From the NCBI GenBank assembly GCA_028819845.1, contig JAPPKS010000035.1:1-64000 (forward strand): a stretch of 64,000 bases of DNA, read 5' to 3'. Positions 45,219-55,592 of this stretch are shown piece after piece. A program made the translations under genes and the position numbers. Position 1 is the first letter of the stretch. Each line of letters opens with the position of its first letter. The notes below the pieces were generated by a model. The model worked only from the letters and a program-made list of their open reading frames with translations, did not search any database and was not told the origin of the DNA. Origin of the DNA: Candidatus Poribacteria bacterium. Lineage in GTDB: Bacteria > Poribacteria > WGA-4E > PCPOR2b.

Positions 45219-45299
45219 ACCTGTTCAAGTTTACGTCGAGCTTTAAGGCACAACAAGTTTTGATATCTCTAGATGCATCCTGTTGAACGCCCCAAAAAT

Positions 45300-48236
45300 C
45301 TACACGGGAGGACACCAACAAATAAGATTACGGTCTCCGAATACCTCATCTATCCGCGCCACGGGGGGCCAAAATTTACGTTCGTTTGTCCACGGCGCTG
45401 GAAACGCCGCTTTTTCTCGAGAATATCCATGACCCCACGCGGACCGCGTTACGTGTTTAACAGTGTGGGGTGCATTTTTAAGTACATTGTCAGACCGGTC
45501 TACCGTTCCCGCCTCAATTTCAGATATTTCTTGCCGGATGGAAATCAACGCTTCGCTAAACCGATCCAATTCCGCCTTGGATTCGCTTTCAGTCGGTTCA
45601 ATCATCATGGTTTCAGGAACTGGCCACGATACCGTCGGCGCGTGAAAACCGTAGTCCATTAACCGCTTTGCAACGTCGCCCACACCAACACCGATACTCT
45701 TTTTGAAATCACGAAGGTCAATTATGCATTCGTGTGCTACCAATCCTTGTTTCCCTTTGTAAAGTATCGAGAAATGCGGTTCAAGAGTTTTGGCGGCATA
45801 GTTCGCATTTAAAATTGCCACTTCGGTTGCCCGCTTTAACCCTTCGGCGCCCATCATTGCAATGTATGCCCAGGAGATTGGAAGGATGCTGGCACTGCCC
45901 CAAGGCGCGCCTGAAATTGCACCAATCCCATCGTCACCGCCAACCGCCGCCACCGGATGGGTTGGGAGAAAACGAACCAGATGTTCCTTAACGCCAATCG
46001 GCCCCATGCCAGGGCCGCCGCCGCCGTGAGGAATACAAAAAGTCTTGTGCAGATTCAGATGGCACACGTCCGGACCGAAATTACCCGGACGAGACAGACC
46101 TACCATGGCGTTCATGTTTGCCCCATCCATGTAGACCTGTCCACCGTGTTCGTGGACGATATCGCAAATTTCCATAATCTGTTCTTCAAAAACGCCATGA
46201 GTGGATGGGTAAGTAACCATTGCTGCCGCAAGATTTTGATGGTGTTCCTCAGACTTCGCCCGAAGATTCGCAAGATCGATATTGCCGTCGGAATCGCAGA
46301 TTACACCCACTACTCTCATCCCTGCCATCACCGCGCTCGCAGGGTTTGTGCCGTGCGCAGATTGGGGAATCAAGCAAACGTTTCGATGTCCTTCGCCCTG
46401 GCGCAGATGATATTTGCGGATGACCAAAAGTCCCGCGTACTCGCCCTGGGATCCGGCGTTAGGCTGTAGGGAGATGCCGGCGAATCCAGTGATTTCTGCA
46501 AGCCACGATTCCAGCTGCTTAAAGAGAATTTGGTATCCCTCCGCCTGTTCAAGCGGGGCGAACGGGTGAAGATGGCTGAATTCGGGCCATGTGACAGGAA
46601 TCATTTCAGCCGTGGCATTGAGTTTCATCGTGCAAGATCCGAGCGGAATCATTGATGTTACCAATGACAGATCTTTTTCCTGAAGTTTCTGGATGTACCT
46701 CAACATCTCCGTTTCGGAGTGATAGATATTGAAAACGGGATGCGTAAGATAGGAACTTTTTCGCCGTAATGGTTTAGGAATGTGTGCCGAATCCTGAAGT
46801 GCGGTTGGGGTTTTTGCGGCATGTATATCAACTAAATCTTCAACTTCAAAGGGGAGATTTTTCCCGAGTGAGAATATTTCAAGAAGATCATGTACATCCC
46901 GAAGAGAGCTTGTTTCATCGAGCGAAATTCCGGCGTGCGAGCAATCAAGAACTCGAATATTAATCTGCTTTTCACGCGCCGCGGACAAAATGTCCTTGAG
47001 ATTGACTGTATTTAGATTGACCTTGAGCGTATCAAAGAACGGGCTGCCGCCGGAGGAGTATCCTAACCGCTCCAATCCTTCGCGGAGCGCACAAGTAAGA
47101 AGATGAACGCGCTCAGCAATTCTCCGAAGCCGATTGGGCCCATGATAAACAGCGTACATACTCGCCATCACCGCCAACAACACTTGCGCCGTACAAATGT
47201 TGCTTGTGGCTTTTTCTCTCCGGATGTGCTGCTCACGTGTCTGAAGCGCGAGACGCAGTGCAGGATGCCCTTCTGCGTCCTCTGAAACGCCTACCATTCT
47301 CCCCGGTGTCTTGCGCTTGAATTCTTCTTTGGTTGCGAAATAAGCTGCATGAGGACCGCCGTATCCCATCGGCACGCCAAACCGTTGGGTGGATCCGACA
47401 GCAATATCCGCACCGAATTCGCCTGGAGACGCCAATAATGTAAGGCTCAGCACATCCGCAGCCACTACCAACAGCCCATTCACATCATGGATTCGTTTAG
47501 CAAAATCAGAATAGTCATAAACCTCGCCATCACTTGCAGGATATTGTACAAGCGCACCCAAAATAGGGGCGGATTCGAACGTAACTTCCCGATGATCGCC
47601 GATAAGGAACTCTATCCCCAGAGGCTCTGCACGAGTCTGAAGGACAGAAATAGTTTGGGGATGACACGATTCTGAAACAAAAAATTGCCGCCTCGCGTTA
47701 GGTTTTTTCACGGCGAGGCACATTCCCATCGCCTCAGCGGCGGCGGTACTTTCATCCAAAAGCGAAGCGTTCGCAATGGGGAGGCCGGTCAGGTCAATTA
47801 TCATCGTTTGAAAGTTTAACAAAGCTTCGAGCCGGCCTTGTGATATCTCTGCCTGATACGGTGTGTACTGTGTATACCACCCGGGATTTTCAAGGATGTT
47901 TCTCCGGATAACCGGCGGGGTAATGCAATTGTGATATCCCATTCCAATAAAACTTCGAAACACCTTGTTTTGAGAAGCAATATCTTTCAACGCCTCAAGG
48001 GCTTCATATTCGGTTTTGCCCTTTCCGAGATTAAGAGGGCGGCCTAGACGAATATCTGCGGGTACGATATCTTCAATCAATTTGTCTAGTGAAGCATACC
48101 CAATTTTTTCTAGCATCAGACTTACTTCGTCCTCACGAGGGCCAATATGTCGGTCAACAAAATTGTCTGTAAAGGGGAGGTGCCTTGAAGTCTGACGCTC
48201 ATCGGCGTTGGAAGTTAGGGTTATCCGATCGGTCAA
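45300..48236 (-). CDS. gcvP: Glycine dehydrogenase (decarboxylating), P-protein
   Basis: A 978-residue single-chain P-protein of the glycine cleavage system; it decarboxylates glycine with pyridoxal phosphate and passes the aminomethyl group to GcvH. The PLP lysine is K731 in [16 protein letters not shown]. Other marks: [31 protein letters not shown] near 95, [15 protein letters not shown] near 533, [13 protein letters not shown] near 577. Length is usual for the fused alpha/beta form. A TTG start overlaps the gcvH TGA stop (TTGA), so translation is coupled. Third gene of gcvT-gcvH-gcvP, minus strand. Confidence 0.97.
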   Translation of the reverse strand: MTDRITLTSNADERQTSRHLPFTDNFVDRHIGPREDEVSLMLEKIGYASLDKLIEDIVPADIRLGRPLNLGKGKTEYEALEALKDIASQNKVFRSFIGMGYHNCITPPVIRRNILENPGWYTQYTPYQAEISQGRLEALLNFQTMIIDLTGLPIANASLLDESTAAAEAMGMCLAVKKPNARRQFFVSESCHPQTISVLQTRAEPLGIEFLIGDHREVTFESAPILGALVQYPASDGEVYDYSDFAKRIHDVNGLLVVAADVLSLTLLASPGEFGADIAVGSTQRFGVPMGYGGPHAAYFATKEEFKRKTPGRMVGVSEDAEGHPALRLALQTREQHIRREKATSNICTAQVLLAVMASMYAVYHGPNRLRRIAERVHLLTCALREGLERLGYSSGGSPFFDTLKVNLNTVNLKDILSAAREKQINIRVLDCSHAGISLDETSSLRDVHDLLEIFSLGKNLPFEVEDLVDIHAAKTPTALQDSAHIPKPLRRKSSYLTHPVFNIYHSETEMLRYIQKLQEKDLSLVTSMIPLGSCTMKLNATAEMIPVTWPEFSHLHPFAPLEQAEGYQILFKQLESWLAEITGFAGISLQPNAGSQGEYAGLLVIRKYHLRQGEGHRNVCLIPQSAHGTNPASAVMAGMRVVGVICDSDGNIDLANLRAKSEEHHQNLAAAMVTYPSTHGVFEEQIMEICDIVHEHGGQVYMDGANMNAMVGLSRPGNFGPDVCHLNLHKTFCIPHGGGGPGMGPIGVKEHLVRFLPTHPVAAVGGDDGIGAISGAPWGSASILPISWAYIAMMGAEGLKRATEVAILNANYAAKTLEPHFSILYKGKQGLVAHECIIDLRDFKKSIGVGVGDVAKRLMDYGFHAPTVSWPVPETMMIEPTESESKAELDRFSEALISIRQEISEIEAGTVDRSDNVLKNAPHTVKHVTRSAWGHGYSREKAAFPAPWTNERKFWPPVARIDEVFGDRNLICWCPPV

Positions 48237-48634
48237 TCTCTCTCCCCTTCGACAAGTGTCCGGTATTCATCAGGGGACAAGAGGGTATCCAACTCGTCCG
48301 GATTGTTCATCCGAATCTTAATCAGCCAACCTAAGCTGTAGGGATGTTCGTTTATTAACTCCGGCGCATCTTCGAGCTCTGCATTCACCTCAATAACTTC
48401 GCCGCTGACCGGCGGCCAGAGATTAAATGCTGCTTTAACGGATTCGATGACACCAAACTCTTGTTCCAATGCTACGGCTGCTCCGGCTTCTGGCAGCTCA
48501 ACGTAGACGACATCTTGAAGTTCTTCTTGTGCATAGTTGCTAATACCCACTGTGACAATGCCGCCTTCGCGCCTAGCCCATTCGTGAGTCTCGCGGTACT
48601 TTAGGTCTTCAGGAAATTTTGGTTCTTCTGGCAT
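48233..48634 (-). CDS. gcvH: Glycine cleavage system H protein
   Basis: A 133-residue lipoyl carrier that shuttles the aminomethyl group between P, T and L proteins. The lipoylated lysine is K67 in [15 protein letters not shown]. Also seen: [33 protein letters not shown] and [12 protein letters not shown] at the end. The start has GAGGAG 5 nt upstream. It is 9 bp after gcvT and overlaps gcvP. Confidence 0.97.
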   Translation of the reverse strand: MPEEPKFPEDLKYRETHEWARREGGIVTVGISNYAQEELQDVVYVELPEAGAAVALEQEFGVIESVKAAFNLWPPVSGEVIEVNAELEDAPELINEHPYSLGWLIKIRMNNPDELDTLLSPDEYRTLVEGERD

Positions 48635-48643
48635 CTTTACTCC

Positions 48644-49741
48644 TCAATCAGGTTGATAAAACGGCGTACGTACAACCTTCGCCGGATGGCGTTTCCCTCG
48701 AATGTCGATTTCGATTTTCGTGTTAATCTTGCTGTGTTCGACGGGAAGATATGCAAGTCCAATATTGCATTTCAAACTCGGTGACGGCAGGCCGCTCGTA
48801 ACCGCCCCGACGTGTTGGTTTTTGTTGTAAACCGCGTAGTGAGGGCGTGCAACACTGCGATTCAACATCTGAAACCCTGCCAAGCGGCGTTTTATCCCTT
48901 GGGTACGTTGTTTGATTAGCGCATCTCGGCCTATGAAATCCTTCTTGTCAAAGGCGATTGTCCAATTCAATCCCGCCTCCAACGGCGTTGTTGTCTCGTT
49001 GATATCGTTTCCGTACAGGCAATACTTCATCTCAAGGCGCAATGTGTCCCGTGCGCCCAATCCAACGGGTTTACCGCTAATTGTAGCCGCTGCTTCATAG
49101 ATGGCATTCCACAAATCTGTTCCGCAATCCGCATTCGCATAAAGCTCGAATCCGGCCTCGCCTGTATACCCTGTCCGTGAAATAACCGTCGGCACACCGG
49201 CAACCTTTCCTTCGGTAAACCAGAAGTATTTGAGCGCCGAGATTTCGGTATTGGTAAGATTTTGCAAAACCGTCGGGGCATTCCGTCCTTGCAGCGCAAT
49301 AAGCACAGTTTCATCGCTGCGATTCGCAATTTCCGCGCCGGTGTCATTGTGACCACATATCCAATCAAAGTCCATCCCGATGTTCGTCGCGTTCACAACA
49401 AGCATATACCGGTCAGCTTGGAAACGATAAACCACTACATCATCGACAATGCCGCCAGTTTCATTGCACATCGGGGAATAGAGAATCCGTCCATCAACGA
49501 GTTTGTGTTCTGCGTCATTGGTGATGAGTTTCTGAATCAGCGGCAAAGCGCCCGCACCACGTATTTCAATCTCTCCCATGTGTGAAAGGTCAAAAATCCC
49601 CAAGTTCGACCTGACCGCCAAATGTTCATCAATTATGCCGCTATATTGGACCGGCATCTCCCAACCGCCAAATTCAATTAGTTTCGCGCCGAGTTTTTTG
49701 TGTATGTCGTAGAGCGGCGTGCGTTTCAGGCTTTCTTGCAT
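48644..49741 (-). CDS. gcvT: Aminomethyltransferase, T-protein of the glycine cleavage system
   Basis: A 365-residue tetrahydrofolate-dependent aminomethyltransferase, releasing ammonia from the aminomethyl-GcvH intermediate. It begins QESLKRTPLYDIHKKLGAKL, then GWEMPVQYSGI; the catalytic region has FDLSHMGEIEIRG and DDVVVYRF. The ATG at 49741 matches the family start; the frame is open further to a TTG at 49780 but with no support. A hairpin with 8-bp stems (49789-49808) lies upstream. No glycine-riboswitch signature was seen in the 160-bp leader. First gene of the gcvTHP run. Confidence 0.95.
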   Translation of the reverse strand: MQESLKRTPLYDIHKKLGAKLIEFGGWEMPVQYSGIIDEHLAVRSNLGIFDLSHMGEIEIRGAGALPLIQKLITNDAEHKLVDGRILYSPMCNETGGIVDDVVVYRFQADRYMLVVNATNIGMDFDWICGHNDTGAEIANRSDETVLIALQGRNAPTVLQNLTNTEISALKYFWFTEGKVAGVPTVISRTGYTGEAGFELYANADCGTDLWNAIYEAAATISGKPVGLGARDTLRLEMKYCLYGNDINETTTPLEAGLNWTIAFDKKDFIGRDALIKQRTQGIKRRLAGFQMLNRSVARPHYAVYNKNQHVGAVTSGLPSPSLKCNIGLAYLPVEHSKINTKIEIDIRGKRHPAKVVRTPFYQPD

Positions 49742-49788
49742 GATGAATTTACTGAAGAAAAATAAGCGGAATCTATTCAAACACCCAA

Positions 49789-49808
49789 ACCTGTCCTAAA
49801 GGACAGGT
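49789..49808. repeat. Perfect hairpin in front of gcvT
   Basis: ACCTGTCC (49789-49796) pairs with GGACAGGT (49801-49808) over a 4-nt loop. It falls between the DUF6599-like gene and gcvT. It may attenuate transcription into the gcv genes or be one of the dispersed hairpins; no T run follows. Confidence 0.5.
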
Positions 49809-49902
49809 ATAACAAATTTGCGGTCGATAGATACAATCGGTTTCCTCGTTTAACTCACGCCGTGTAGTGGCAGCCAAGACGAGGTTCGTGCCAGTAATTG
49901 CG

Positions 49903-50916
49903 CTAATGCTTGGCAATAATCCCGCCAGATTGCGTTGTATCGACAACGGTTGCGTTTTCATTGAGGTAACCTTGATAACCTTCGTAAGCTCCTTTTGCAT
50001 CAGACGCATTGTCATACCGGCTGATAAATCCAATCATTGCATCTGGCAAAGCTAAATCTGTGGGTTTTTTGGAAGATTTATGGTGATACTGCGCGGAAAC
50101 GGTAGAAGCGTTCGACCCCAGGTTTAACTCATTCTCCGGCAGGAAGCGATATATCTCCCGTAACAGTGAGTCAGATACAAAATATTTTCCGCTATACCGC
50201 ACTTGATTTTTTCGGGGAAGCAACCTCAGTAGCACCGGTTTTGAGCCTGGTGCATCCTTGATGCGCTTGGCAATCACTCGGGCAAGTGCCTTCATGCCGT
50301 CTTTAATCGCACTCGCAAACTCATAACCTTCAATCTGTATAAAATATTTCCCCTTGCAAAAACTAAGCGTATCGCCGGAGATGATTGCTTTGCTGCCGAC
50401 CCACTCGTGGTTATCTTGTGGGTAGCGATCGAAGCTAAAGCGTCCAAAGGCTTTCTCAGGTGTTCCCATGTCGAAGACTTCCACCAAAATCAGGGGTTTC
50501 GATCCAAGCTTGGGGGTTTGGTACTCAACATTTGCCGCTTCGACAAATCCGTAGGAATGATACAATCCAGCGTTGCCGCCGATCACATCTTTATACAGAT
50601 TTTGACCCGTATAAGTATCCGGTGTCCGTGAGCGCACCCAATCGGATGCTTCCCCGTTTTTTGGCAAGAGATTTATCGATTTGTCGACGGTGATTATTGA
50701 AAGTTGCTCAATTTGCGGAGGATTTGCTGCGCAGGCAGTCGCTATTTGGCGTGAGAGGTTCTTTGCCGCTTTGGCTGTATGGGCATGCCATACTCCATAA
50801 AGATAGTGGCCGTCATGATTTACGGCGGTGTAATTGCCCTGTTCTGCGCGGCATGAGAGAAAGATTAATGCGTAAATGGTAAGAAAAAACCAGAGATACT
50901 GCCGCCGCGTTCCCAT
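49903..50916 (-). CDS. DUF6599-like exported protein
   Basis: A protein of about 337 residues. With the ATG at 50916 it has a hydrophobic leader ending in Cys (LTIYALIFLSC), suggesting a lipoprotein. The core holds the DUF6599-like run Y-T-G-Q-N-L-Y-K-D-V-I-G-G-N-A-G-L-Y-H-S near residue 103, then ILVEVFDMG, AFGRFSFDR and YFIQIEGYE. A GTG at 50943 is another possible start. It lies 30 bp behind lptE on the same strand, likely in the same operon. Function unknown; the family is frequent in Poribacteria and Acidobacteria. The C-terminus ends a little early compared with what I would expect, but I cannot confirm a frameshift. Confidence 0.65.
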   Translation of the reverse strand: MGTRRQYLWFFLTIYALIFLSCRAEQGNYTAVNHDGHYLYGVWHAHTAKAAKNLSRQIATACAANPPQIEQLSIITVDKSINLLPKNGEASDWVRSRTPDTYTGQNLYKDVIGGNAGLYHSYGFVEAANVEYQTPKLGSKPLILVEVFDMGTPEKAFGRFSFDRYPQDNHEWVGSKAIISGDTLSFCKGKYFIQIEGYEFASAIKDGMKALARVIAKRIKDAPGSKPVLLRLLPRKNQVRYSGKYFVSDSLLREIYRFLPENELNLGSNASTVSAQYHHKSSKKPTDLALPDAMIGFISRYDNASDAKGAYEGYQGYLNENATVVDTTQSGGIIAKH

Positions 50917-50946
50917 TCCTGAATTTCCGATATTTCCGCCCACAAT

Positions 50947-51486
50947 TTACCACTGTTCAGCGAGCTGGTTGTAAAGATCATCAGTTAGTTCTCGAATAAG
51001 CCGTGTCGTTGCTTCCTGGCGAGTCTCCGGTTCCTCGCCTGTAACTGAAGTAATATAGAAGTCGTGGACTTGTATATAGTTCTCCTGACGATCAATAATC
51101 CTGTTTTGCACGCGATCCCGAAACTCGTATTCAATCTGCAAACTCATGCGAAATTGAGACGGATTATTGTTGACATCATACTGAATCGGTTCCAAGTCGT
51201 AGTCGAGTATAACCATGTCAAGTTGTGCATCGTTGCCGTCGCGCCATTTCTGGTTAAACCGATCCCTCAGTTGCTCGGTAATGATTTCATCGTAGGTTGT
51301 CCCTGAATCCGCGTCATAAGAAAAGTCTGGATCTTCAATAGAAATTAGCGGGATATTAACAGTCTTGATATGTTCAAGATAAGAGGAGGTTGACACATAG
51401 CCGCAACCGAAGATGAAATTGGGCAATATTAATAGCGCCGTAATCAGAACACATTGAGATATAAAGGATTGTTTATTTTCAGACAT
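50947..51486 (-). CDS. lptE: LptE-like LPS-assembly lipoprotein
   Basis: A protein of 179 residues, with signal peptide and lipobox (ITALLILPNFIFGCGYVS), followed by the LptE-type domain: HIKTVNIPLI near 42, ITEQLRDRF near 70, and the beta-rich middle (MSLQIEYEFRDR), ending ATTRLIRELTDDLYNQL. LptE plugs the LptD barrel that inserts lipopolysaccharide into the outer membrane, so the gene supports a Gram-negative envelope. The ATG at 51486 is chosen because AGGAG lies 8 nt upstream; a longer frame to 51564 would precede the signal. LptD is not in the window. Confidence 0.78.
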   Translation of the reverse strand: MSENKQSFISQCVLITALLILPNFIFGCGYVSTSSYLEHIKTVNIPLISIEDPDFSYDADSGTTYDEIITEQLRDRFNQKWRDGNDAQLDMVILDYDLEPIQYDVNNNPSQFRMSLQIEYEFRDRVQNRIIDRQENYIQVHDFYITSVTGEEPETRQEATTRLIRELTDDLYNQLAEQW

Positions 51487-51551
51487 CTGATGTGCTCCTG
51501 CCTTGTAAATTTTGCGGCGGACAAAAAGAAGATGGGTGGGTGAGAGATGCA

Positions 51552-51827
51552 CTATGCGATGCAAAGTGAGAAACTTGGCGTAGGTGCCGCTTTCTCACTT
51601 TGCCGCATTCCCATCGGACGTGGACGGGGAGGTTCGCTTTTTTTTCTATTTAGTAACTGCTTCGCATGATGCAGTAGCCGTTTTGCATGTCGGACAATCG
51701 AATCTTGATACCTCAAGGACAGTACAAAGATTGCAATTAACAAGAGTAATACAAAGATTAAGAAATAGGTCAACCATTTCTGATCCAGTAAATCTCTTTT
51801 TGCCCGAATCGGTCTTTTTGATTGCAT
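51552..51827 (-). CDS. Small basic single-pass membrane protein
   Basis: A 91-residue hypothetical protein: basic start (QSKRPIRAKRDLLDQK), one transmembrane helix (WLTYFLIFVLLLLIAIFVLSL) and a positively charged tail rich in Arg, Lys and Pro (KKSEPPRPRPMG). It sits between pnp and lptE on the same strand. No family is recognised; the clear membrane helix and operon position support it. The C-terminus might extend from an alternative frame, so confidence is moderate. Confidence 0.5.
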   Translation of the reverse strand: MQSKRPIRAKRDLLDQKWLTYFLIFVLLLLIAIFVLSLRYQDSIVRHAKRLLHHAKQLLNRKKSEPPRPRPMGMRQSEKAAPTPSFSLCIA

Positions 51828-51907
51828 CTCACACGGCTTTCATCAAGTATGAGCATAGAATAAAAGGTTAGAATCAGACAATTCCCGCAACACCCAAGCC
51901 CTAATAG

Positions 51908-54133
51908 TTAAACGCGTCCTTTAGGAATTCTCGGCGGTCCGCGACGCTGTGACTCGCGTGGATTTTCGTTGCGGCCATTCCGATTGTTACGAGAGTCGCG
52001 TTGTCCTCCTCGACGGCCGCGCGGCGCACTCCGGTCTGGCGGGCTTGATTCAGCCGACGGCCCATCATTTGCCATTCTTAAATCAACGCGGCCCTGTTCA
52101 TCAATTGTCAATACGCTTACAGCGACTTCGTCACCCACGTTCATTACATCTTCAACCTGTCGGACATAACCATCGCCCATTTGCGAAATATGAATAAGGC
52201 CGTCTTGACCCGGCAGTATTTCAACAAAAGCACCAAACGACGTGGTCCGAATTACTTTCCCGGCATATTCTTTGCCGATTTCCGGCACGGCCGTCACCGC
52301 AAGAATTCTCTCTTCCGCTTTTTTAGCGGCTTCCGCGCTTGTTGATGCCACCTCAACTTTTCCATCATCCTCTACATTGATTGTCACACCCGTTTCTTCT
52401 TGGATTCCCTGAATAACTTTGCCGCGGGGACCAATCAAATCCTTAATCTTCGCTGGCGAAATTTGCAGGTAATAAATTCGTGGCGCGTACGGGGAAAGTT
52501 CTTCACGCGGTTCCGCAATAACCTCGCCCATCTTGTCTAGGACAATCACACGGGCTTCCCTAGCCTGATGGATAGCCTTTCGCATTAACTCCGGCGTTAC
52601 ACCGTCAATCTTAATGTCCATCTGAACGGCGGTTACGCCGCCCATCGTACCCGCAACCTTAAAATCCATATCCCCAAGGAAGTCTTCGGCGCCAAGCATG
52701 TCCGTCAAAATAATCTCCTGATCGCCTTCTTTGATCAAGCCCACGCCAACTCCGGCAACCGGTTTCTTTATAGGCACACCTGCGTCCATCAACGCCAAAG
52801 TGGCACCGCATACAGTTGCCATTGAAGATGAGGCGTTTGATTCAAGAATATCTGCAACGACGCGGACCGTATATGCAAACTCCTCCTTCGAGGGAATAAC
52901 GGGTTCGAGCGCCCTTTGCGCCAGCGCGCCATGACCCATTTCCCTTCGCCCCGGCCCCATCATGCGTTTCACTTCACCAGTGCTGAACGGCGGAAAATTA
53001 TAGTGCAAAAAGAACGGGCGGCTGATTTCCCCTATTAGCCCCCGCTCCACATCCGCATCTCCCGAAGTACCCAGCGTTACAACACAAAGCGCCTGGGTTT
53101 GCCCGCGTGTGAATAGTGACGAACCGTGTACTCGCGGAAGAAGAGAAATCTCTCCCGCAATCTGGCGAATTTCCTTGGTGCCGCGTCCATCGGCGCGTTT
53201 GCCTTCATCCAAAATAGAACGCCGCATCTCCTCTTTCTCAATTTCGCTCAATACGGAGATGGCGTTTTGTGATACGGCGCTGTCTGGTTCCTCGTTCTCG
53301 TCCAAGATTTCTGACAGAACTTCTTCCTGCACCTGCTCTAGGTAAGCCTCGCGATCCTGTTTGTTCGTCATACCAATTGACGCACGGATTTTTTCCGTTG
53401 CGAGATTCCGAACCTGTGCATTCAGTTCCGCATCAATTTCCTTTGTCTGGTACTCTCGCGGAGGTCTTCCGCATAATGCAACCAAACCCTCCTGAAGTTT
53501 GATAATTTCTTTGATTTGTTCATGGGCAAAAACGATGGCATCAATTATTTCATCTTCTGGGAGTTCGTCAGCCCCGCCTTCAACGGACATAACCGCGGAT
53601 GTGTTGCCGCTCACAAAGAGTTCTAGCTCAGACGCTTCCAATTCTTCATAGGTTGGGTTAATAACCAATCTGCCATCCAGTTTTCCTACCGTAACCGCCC
53701 CGACCGGACCATTAAACGGTATATCCGAAATGCTCAATGCCGCCGATGTCCCAATTAAAGCAGGTACATCCGCCGGGTGAACCTGATCTGAAGAAAGTAC
53801 CGTCGCTAAAATCTGTACTTCAGGTTTAAAATCTTTCGGAAAAAGCGGGCGAATACAATGATCCGCTAAACGCGCAATCAAGCGTTCCCGCATACCGGGA
53901 CGCGGCTCTCGTCTCCCATATACATTTGGAATCTTCCCTGCAGCATAGGCTCTCTCACGATAGTCAACGGTTAAAGGAAAAAAATCTAAGTTGCTTTCCC
54001 GCTTATCCGCAACGACAGTCACTAAAACCACCGTTCCGCCATATTGCACCCAAGCAGCGCCATCCGCTTGTTTCGCGACCTTCCCTGTTTCGATCGACAG
54101 CTTTTCCTCTCCAAGTTGCATTTCTACCTTCAT
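51908..54133 (-). CDS. pnp: Polyribonucleotide nucleotidyltransferase (PNPase)
   Basis: An enzyme of about 741 residues that degrades RNA by phosphorolysis from the 3' end. Two RNase PH-like domains: the first with VLVTVVADKRESNLDFFPLTVDYRERAYAAGKIP, the second with RTRGQTQALCVVTLGTSGD and the catalytic region GAEDFLGDMDFKVAGT. A KH domain (QISPAKIKDLIGPRGKVIQGI) and an S1 domain (VEILPGQDGLIHISQMG) follow, then an Arg/Gly-rich tail (APRGRRGGQRD). The ATG at 54133 has a GAGGAGG site upstream. It follows rpsO by 37 bp, the conserved rpsO-pnp order, and probably shares its promoter. Confidence 0.97.
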   Translation of the reverse strand: MKVEMQLGEEKLSIETGKVAKQADGAAWVQYGGTVVLVTVVADKRESNLDFFPLTVDYRERAYAAGKIPNVYGRREPRPGMRERLIARLADHCIRPLFPKDFKPEVQILATVLSSDQVHPADVPALIGTSAALSISDIPFNGPVGAVTVGKLDGRLVINPTYEELEASELELFVSGNTSAVMSVEGGADELPEDEIIDAIVFAHEQIKEIIKLQEGLVALCGRPPREYQTKEIDAELNAQVRNLATEKIRASIGMTNKQDREAYLEQVQEEVLSEILDENEEPDSAVSQNAISVLSEIEKEEMRRSILDEGKRADGRGTKEIRQIAGEISLLPRVHGSSLFTRGQTQALCVVTLGTSGDADVERGLIGEISRPFFLHYNFPPFSTGEVKRMMGPGRREMGHGALAQRALEPVIPSKEEFAYTVRVVADILESNASSSMATVCGATLALMDAGVPIKKPVAGVGVGLIKEGDQEIILTDMLGAEDFLGDMDFKVAGTMGGVTAVQMDIKIDGVTPELMRKAIHQAREARVIVLDKMGEVIAEPREELSPYAPRIYYLQISPAKIKDLIGPRGKVIQGIQEETGVTINVEDDGKVEVASTSAEAAKKAEERILAVTAVPEIGKEYAGKVIRTTSFGAFVEILPGQDGLIHISQMGDGYVRQVEDVMNVGDEVAVSVLTIDEQGRVDLRMANDGPSAESSPPDRSAPRGRRGGQRDSRNNRNGRNENPRESQRRGPPRIPKGRV

Positions 54134-54170
54134 TATCTTCTTCCTCCTCAAAAAGTCCTACGGTGGACTG

Positions 54171-54461
54171 CTAACTTTTCCTTACAGTGATCGTGTCCCG
54201 AATTCCCAATTGCTCAATGAGCTTGTGGTAACGTCGAACATCCTTTTTGTAAAGATAACGCAATAAACGGCGCTGTTTTCCCACAAGCTTATAAAGGCCG
54301 CATCTGGAATGATGGTCTTTGTTGTGATTGCGGAAATGCTCCGTCAACTCCCGGATACGGGTATTAATAATTGCAACTTGTACTTCGGGTGAACCCGTAT
54401 CACTATCGTGCAATCTGTGTGCTTCCAAGAGTTCTTTTTTCCTTTCAAATTCAAGTGCCAC
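54171..54461 (-). CDS. rpsO: Ribosomal protein S15
   Basis: A 96-residue small-subunit protein, slightly longer than the usual 89 residues. It binds 16S rRNA early in assembly. Family marks: [26 protein letters not shown] and [20 protein letters not shown]. It starts with GTG behind a strong AAGGAGGTGA site and has its own promoter at 54516-54544. Followed directly by pnp. Confidence 0.97.
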   Translation of the reverse strand: MALEFERKKELLEAHRLHDSDTGSPEVQVAIINTRIRELTEHFRNHNKDHHSRCGLYKLVGKQRRLLRYLYKKDVRRYHKLIEQLGIRDTITVRKS

Positions 54462-54515
54462 TCCAATTCACCTCCTTTTGGCACATTCCCCTCATAAAGC
54501 CTTTCCCTGAAGGTT

Positions 54516-54544
54516 AATATACCATAATCAAATCGTTTTGTAAA
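54516..54544 (-). promoter_or_regulatory. Promoter of rpsO-pnp, TTTACA-N17-TATATT
   Basis: On the minus strand, -35 TTTACA (complement of 54539-54544) and -10 TATATT (complement of 54516-54521), spaced 17 bp. It yields a short leader (about 45 nt) before the GTG of rpsO. Confidence 0.6.
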
Positions 54545-54576
54545 TTAAATTTTCCAGCCAGTAGTATGCACCACGG

Positions 54577-55509
54577 TCAATTCTCCCGCTGTTTAAGAAT
54601 TGTCTGAGCCGTGACGATGTCTTGCTGAATTTGATGCACTAACGCGCTTTGGTTTGGAAACGTACGCTCATCACGAATTTTTTCGACAAAGAATATTTCC
54701 ATGTCTTTATCGTAAAACATGCCGTCAACACCGAATAGATGACTTTCAATCTGGAACTTCAATCCATCAAATGTTGGCCTCGTTCCCATATTCAGCACCC
54801 CATCGTACATTCGATTCCCTAATTTAGCTTGGATTGCGTAAACACCGTTTGGCGGGCGCATCTGATCGCCGGCGTCAATGTTTGCCGTTGGAAACCCGAG
54901 TTTGCGTCCAAGGCCCGTCCCCGTAATGACCTTACCGAGAATCGAGTGCTGGCGCCCTAATAATTGCTCCGCTAAATCAAGCTTACCTGCTGCAATCGCT
55001 TCTCGGACGCGAGTACTATGAACGGGAAGTCCATGAAATTCAGTGGGGCCAACAACAACCACGCCAAATTCATACTGTGTTCCAAGCTGCTTTAAATCCT
55101 CCACATTGCCGGTTCGCCCTTTGCCGAACTGCCATTCATAGCCAATGACTACCTGTTTTGCGTGTAATTGCTCTAGTAAGACCTGCTGCGCAAATTGGTC
55201 GGGAGACATCTTTTGCAAGTTGGCATCGAAACGGGCAAAAATCACGGTATCAACACCGAGGCGTTCCAGTATCTCAATCCGCTTCGAGATAACCGTCAAA
55301 GTTGGCGGGCACTTTTCGGGAGCTAGAAAAGCAAGCGGAGGCGGATGGAATGCAAGAACAAGACTGGGCAACTCAGACTTTTCCGCTTGAGATAATACCT
55401 GCTTAATGACAGCTTGATGTCCAATGTGTAATCCGTCGAACACACCAACGGTGGCAACAGATGCATGGCAAAACTTAGACGCTGCTTCTAGATTGTAGAA
55501 AATTTCCAA
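54577..55509 (-). CDS. ribF: Bifunctional riboflavin kinase/FAD synthetase
   Basis: A 310-residue enzyme making FMN and FAD. The N-terminal nucleotidyltransferase part has GVFDGLHIGHQAV near residue 23 and HPPP near 55. The C-terminal kinase part has TGTGLGRKLGFPTANI near 197, GVYAIQ, and IESHLFGVDG. Length is normal. It lies between truB and rpsO, the order seen in many bacteria. On the minus strand with truB upstream; a gap of 83 bp carries no terminator. Confidence 0.96.
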   Translation of the reverse strand: MEIFYNLEAASKFCHASVATVGVFDGLHIGHQAVIKQVLSQAEKSELPSLVLAFHPPPLAFLAPEKCPPTLTVISKRIEILERLGVDTVIFARFDANLQKMSPDQFAQQVLLEQLHAKQVVIGYEWQFGKGRTGNVEDLKQLGTQYEFGVVVVGPTEFHGLPVHSTRVREAIAAGKLDLAEQLLGRQHSILGKVITGTGLGRKLGFPTANIDAGDQMRPPNGVYAIQAKLGNRMYDGVLNMGTRPTFDGLKFQIESHLFGVDGMFYDKDMEIFFVEKIRDERTFPNQSALVHQIQQDIVTAQTILKQREN

Positions 55510-55592
55510 AAATCAGTCTCCAAGTTTTGACGCATTTCGAACTGATAAGACAACATCCTGCAATCTTCATATGAAATGACACATTATTTGGA

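Noticed and set aside
49742-49902. Glycine riboswitch before gcvT
   Set aside because: The leader is short and shows only one simple hairpin; no conserved glycine aptamer elements were found.
49773-50033. Frameshifted C-terminal extension of the DUF6599-like gene
   Set aside because: Another frame is open and partly protein-like here, but it runs through the hairpin at 49789-49808 and I could not show family similarity.
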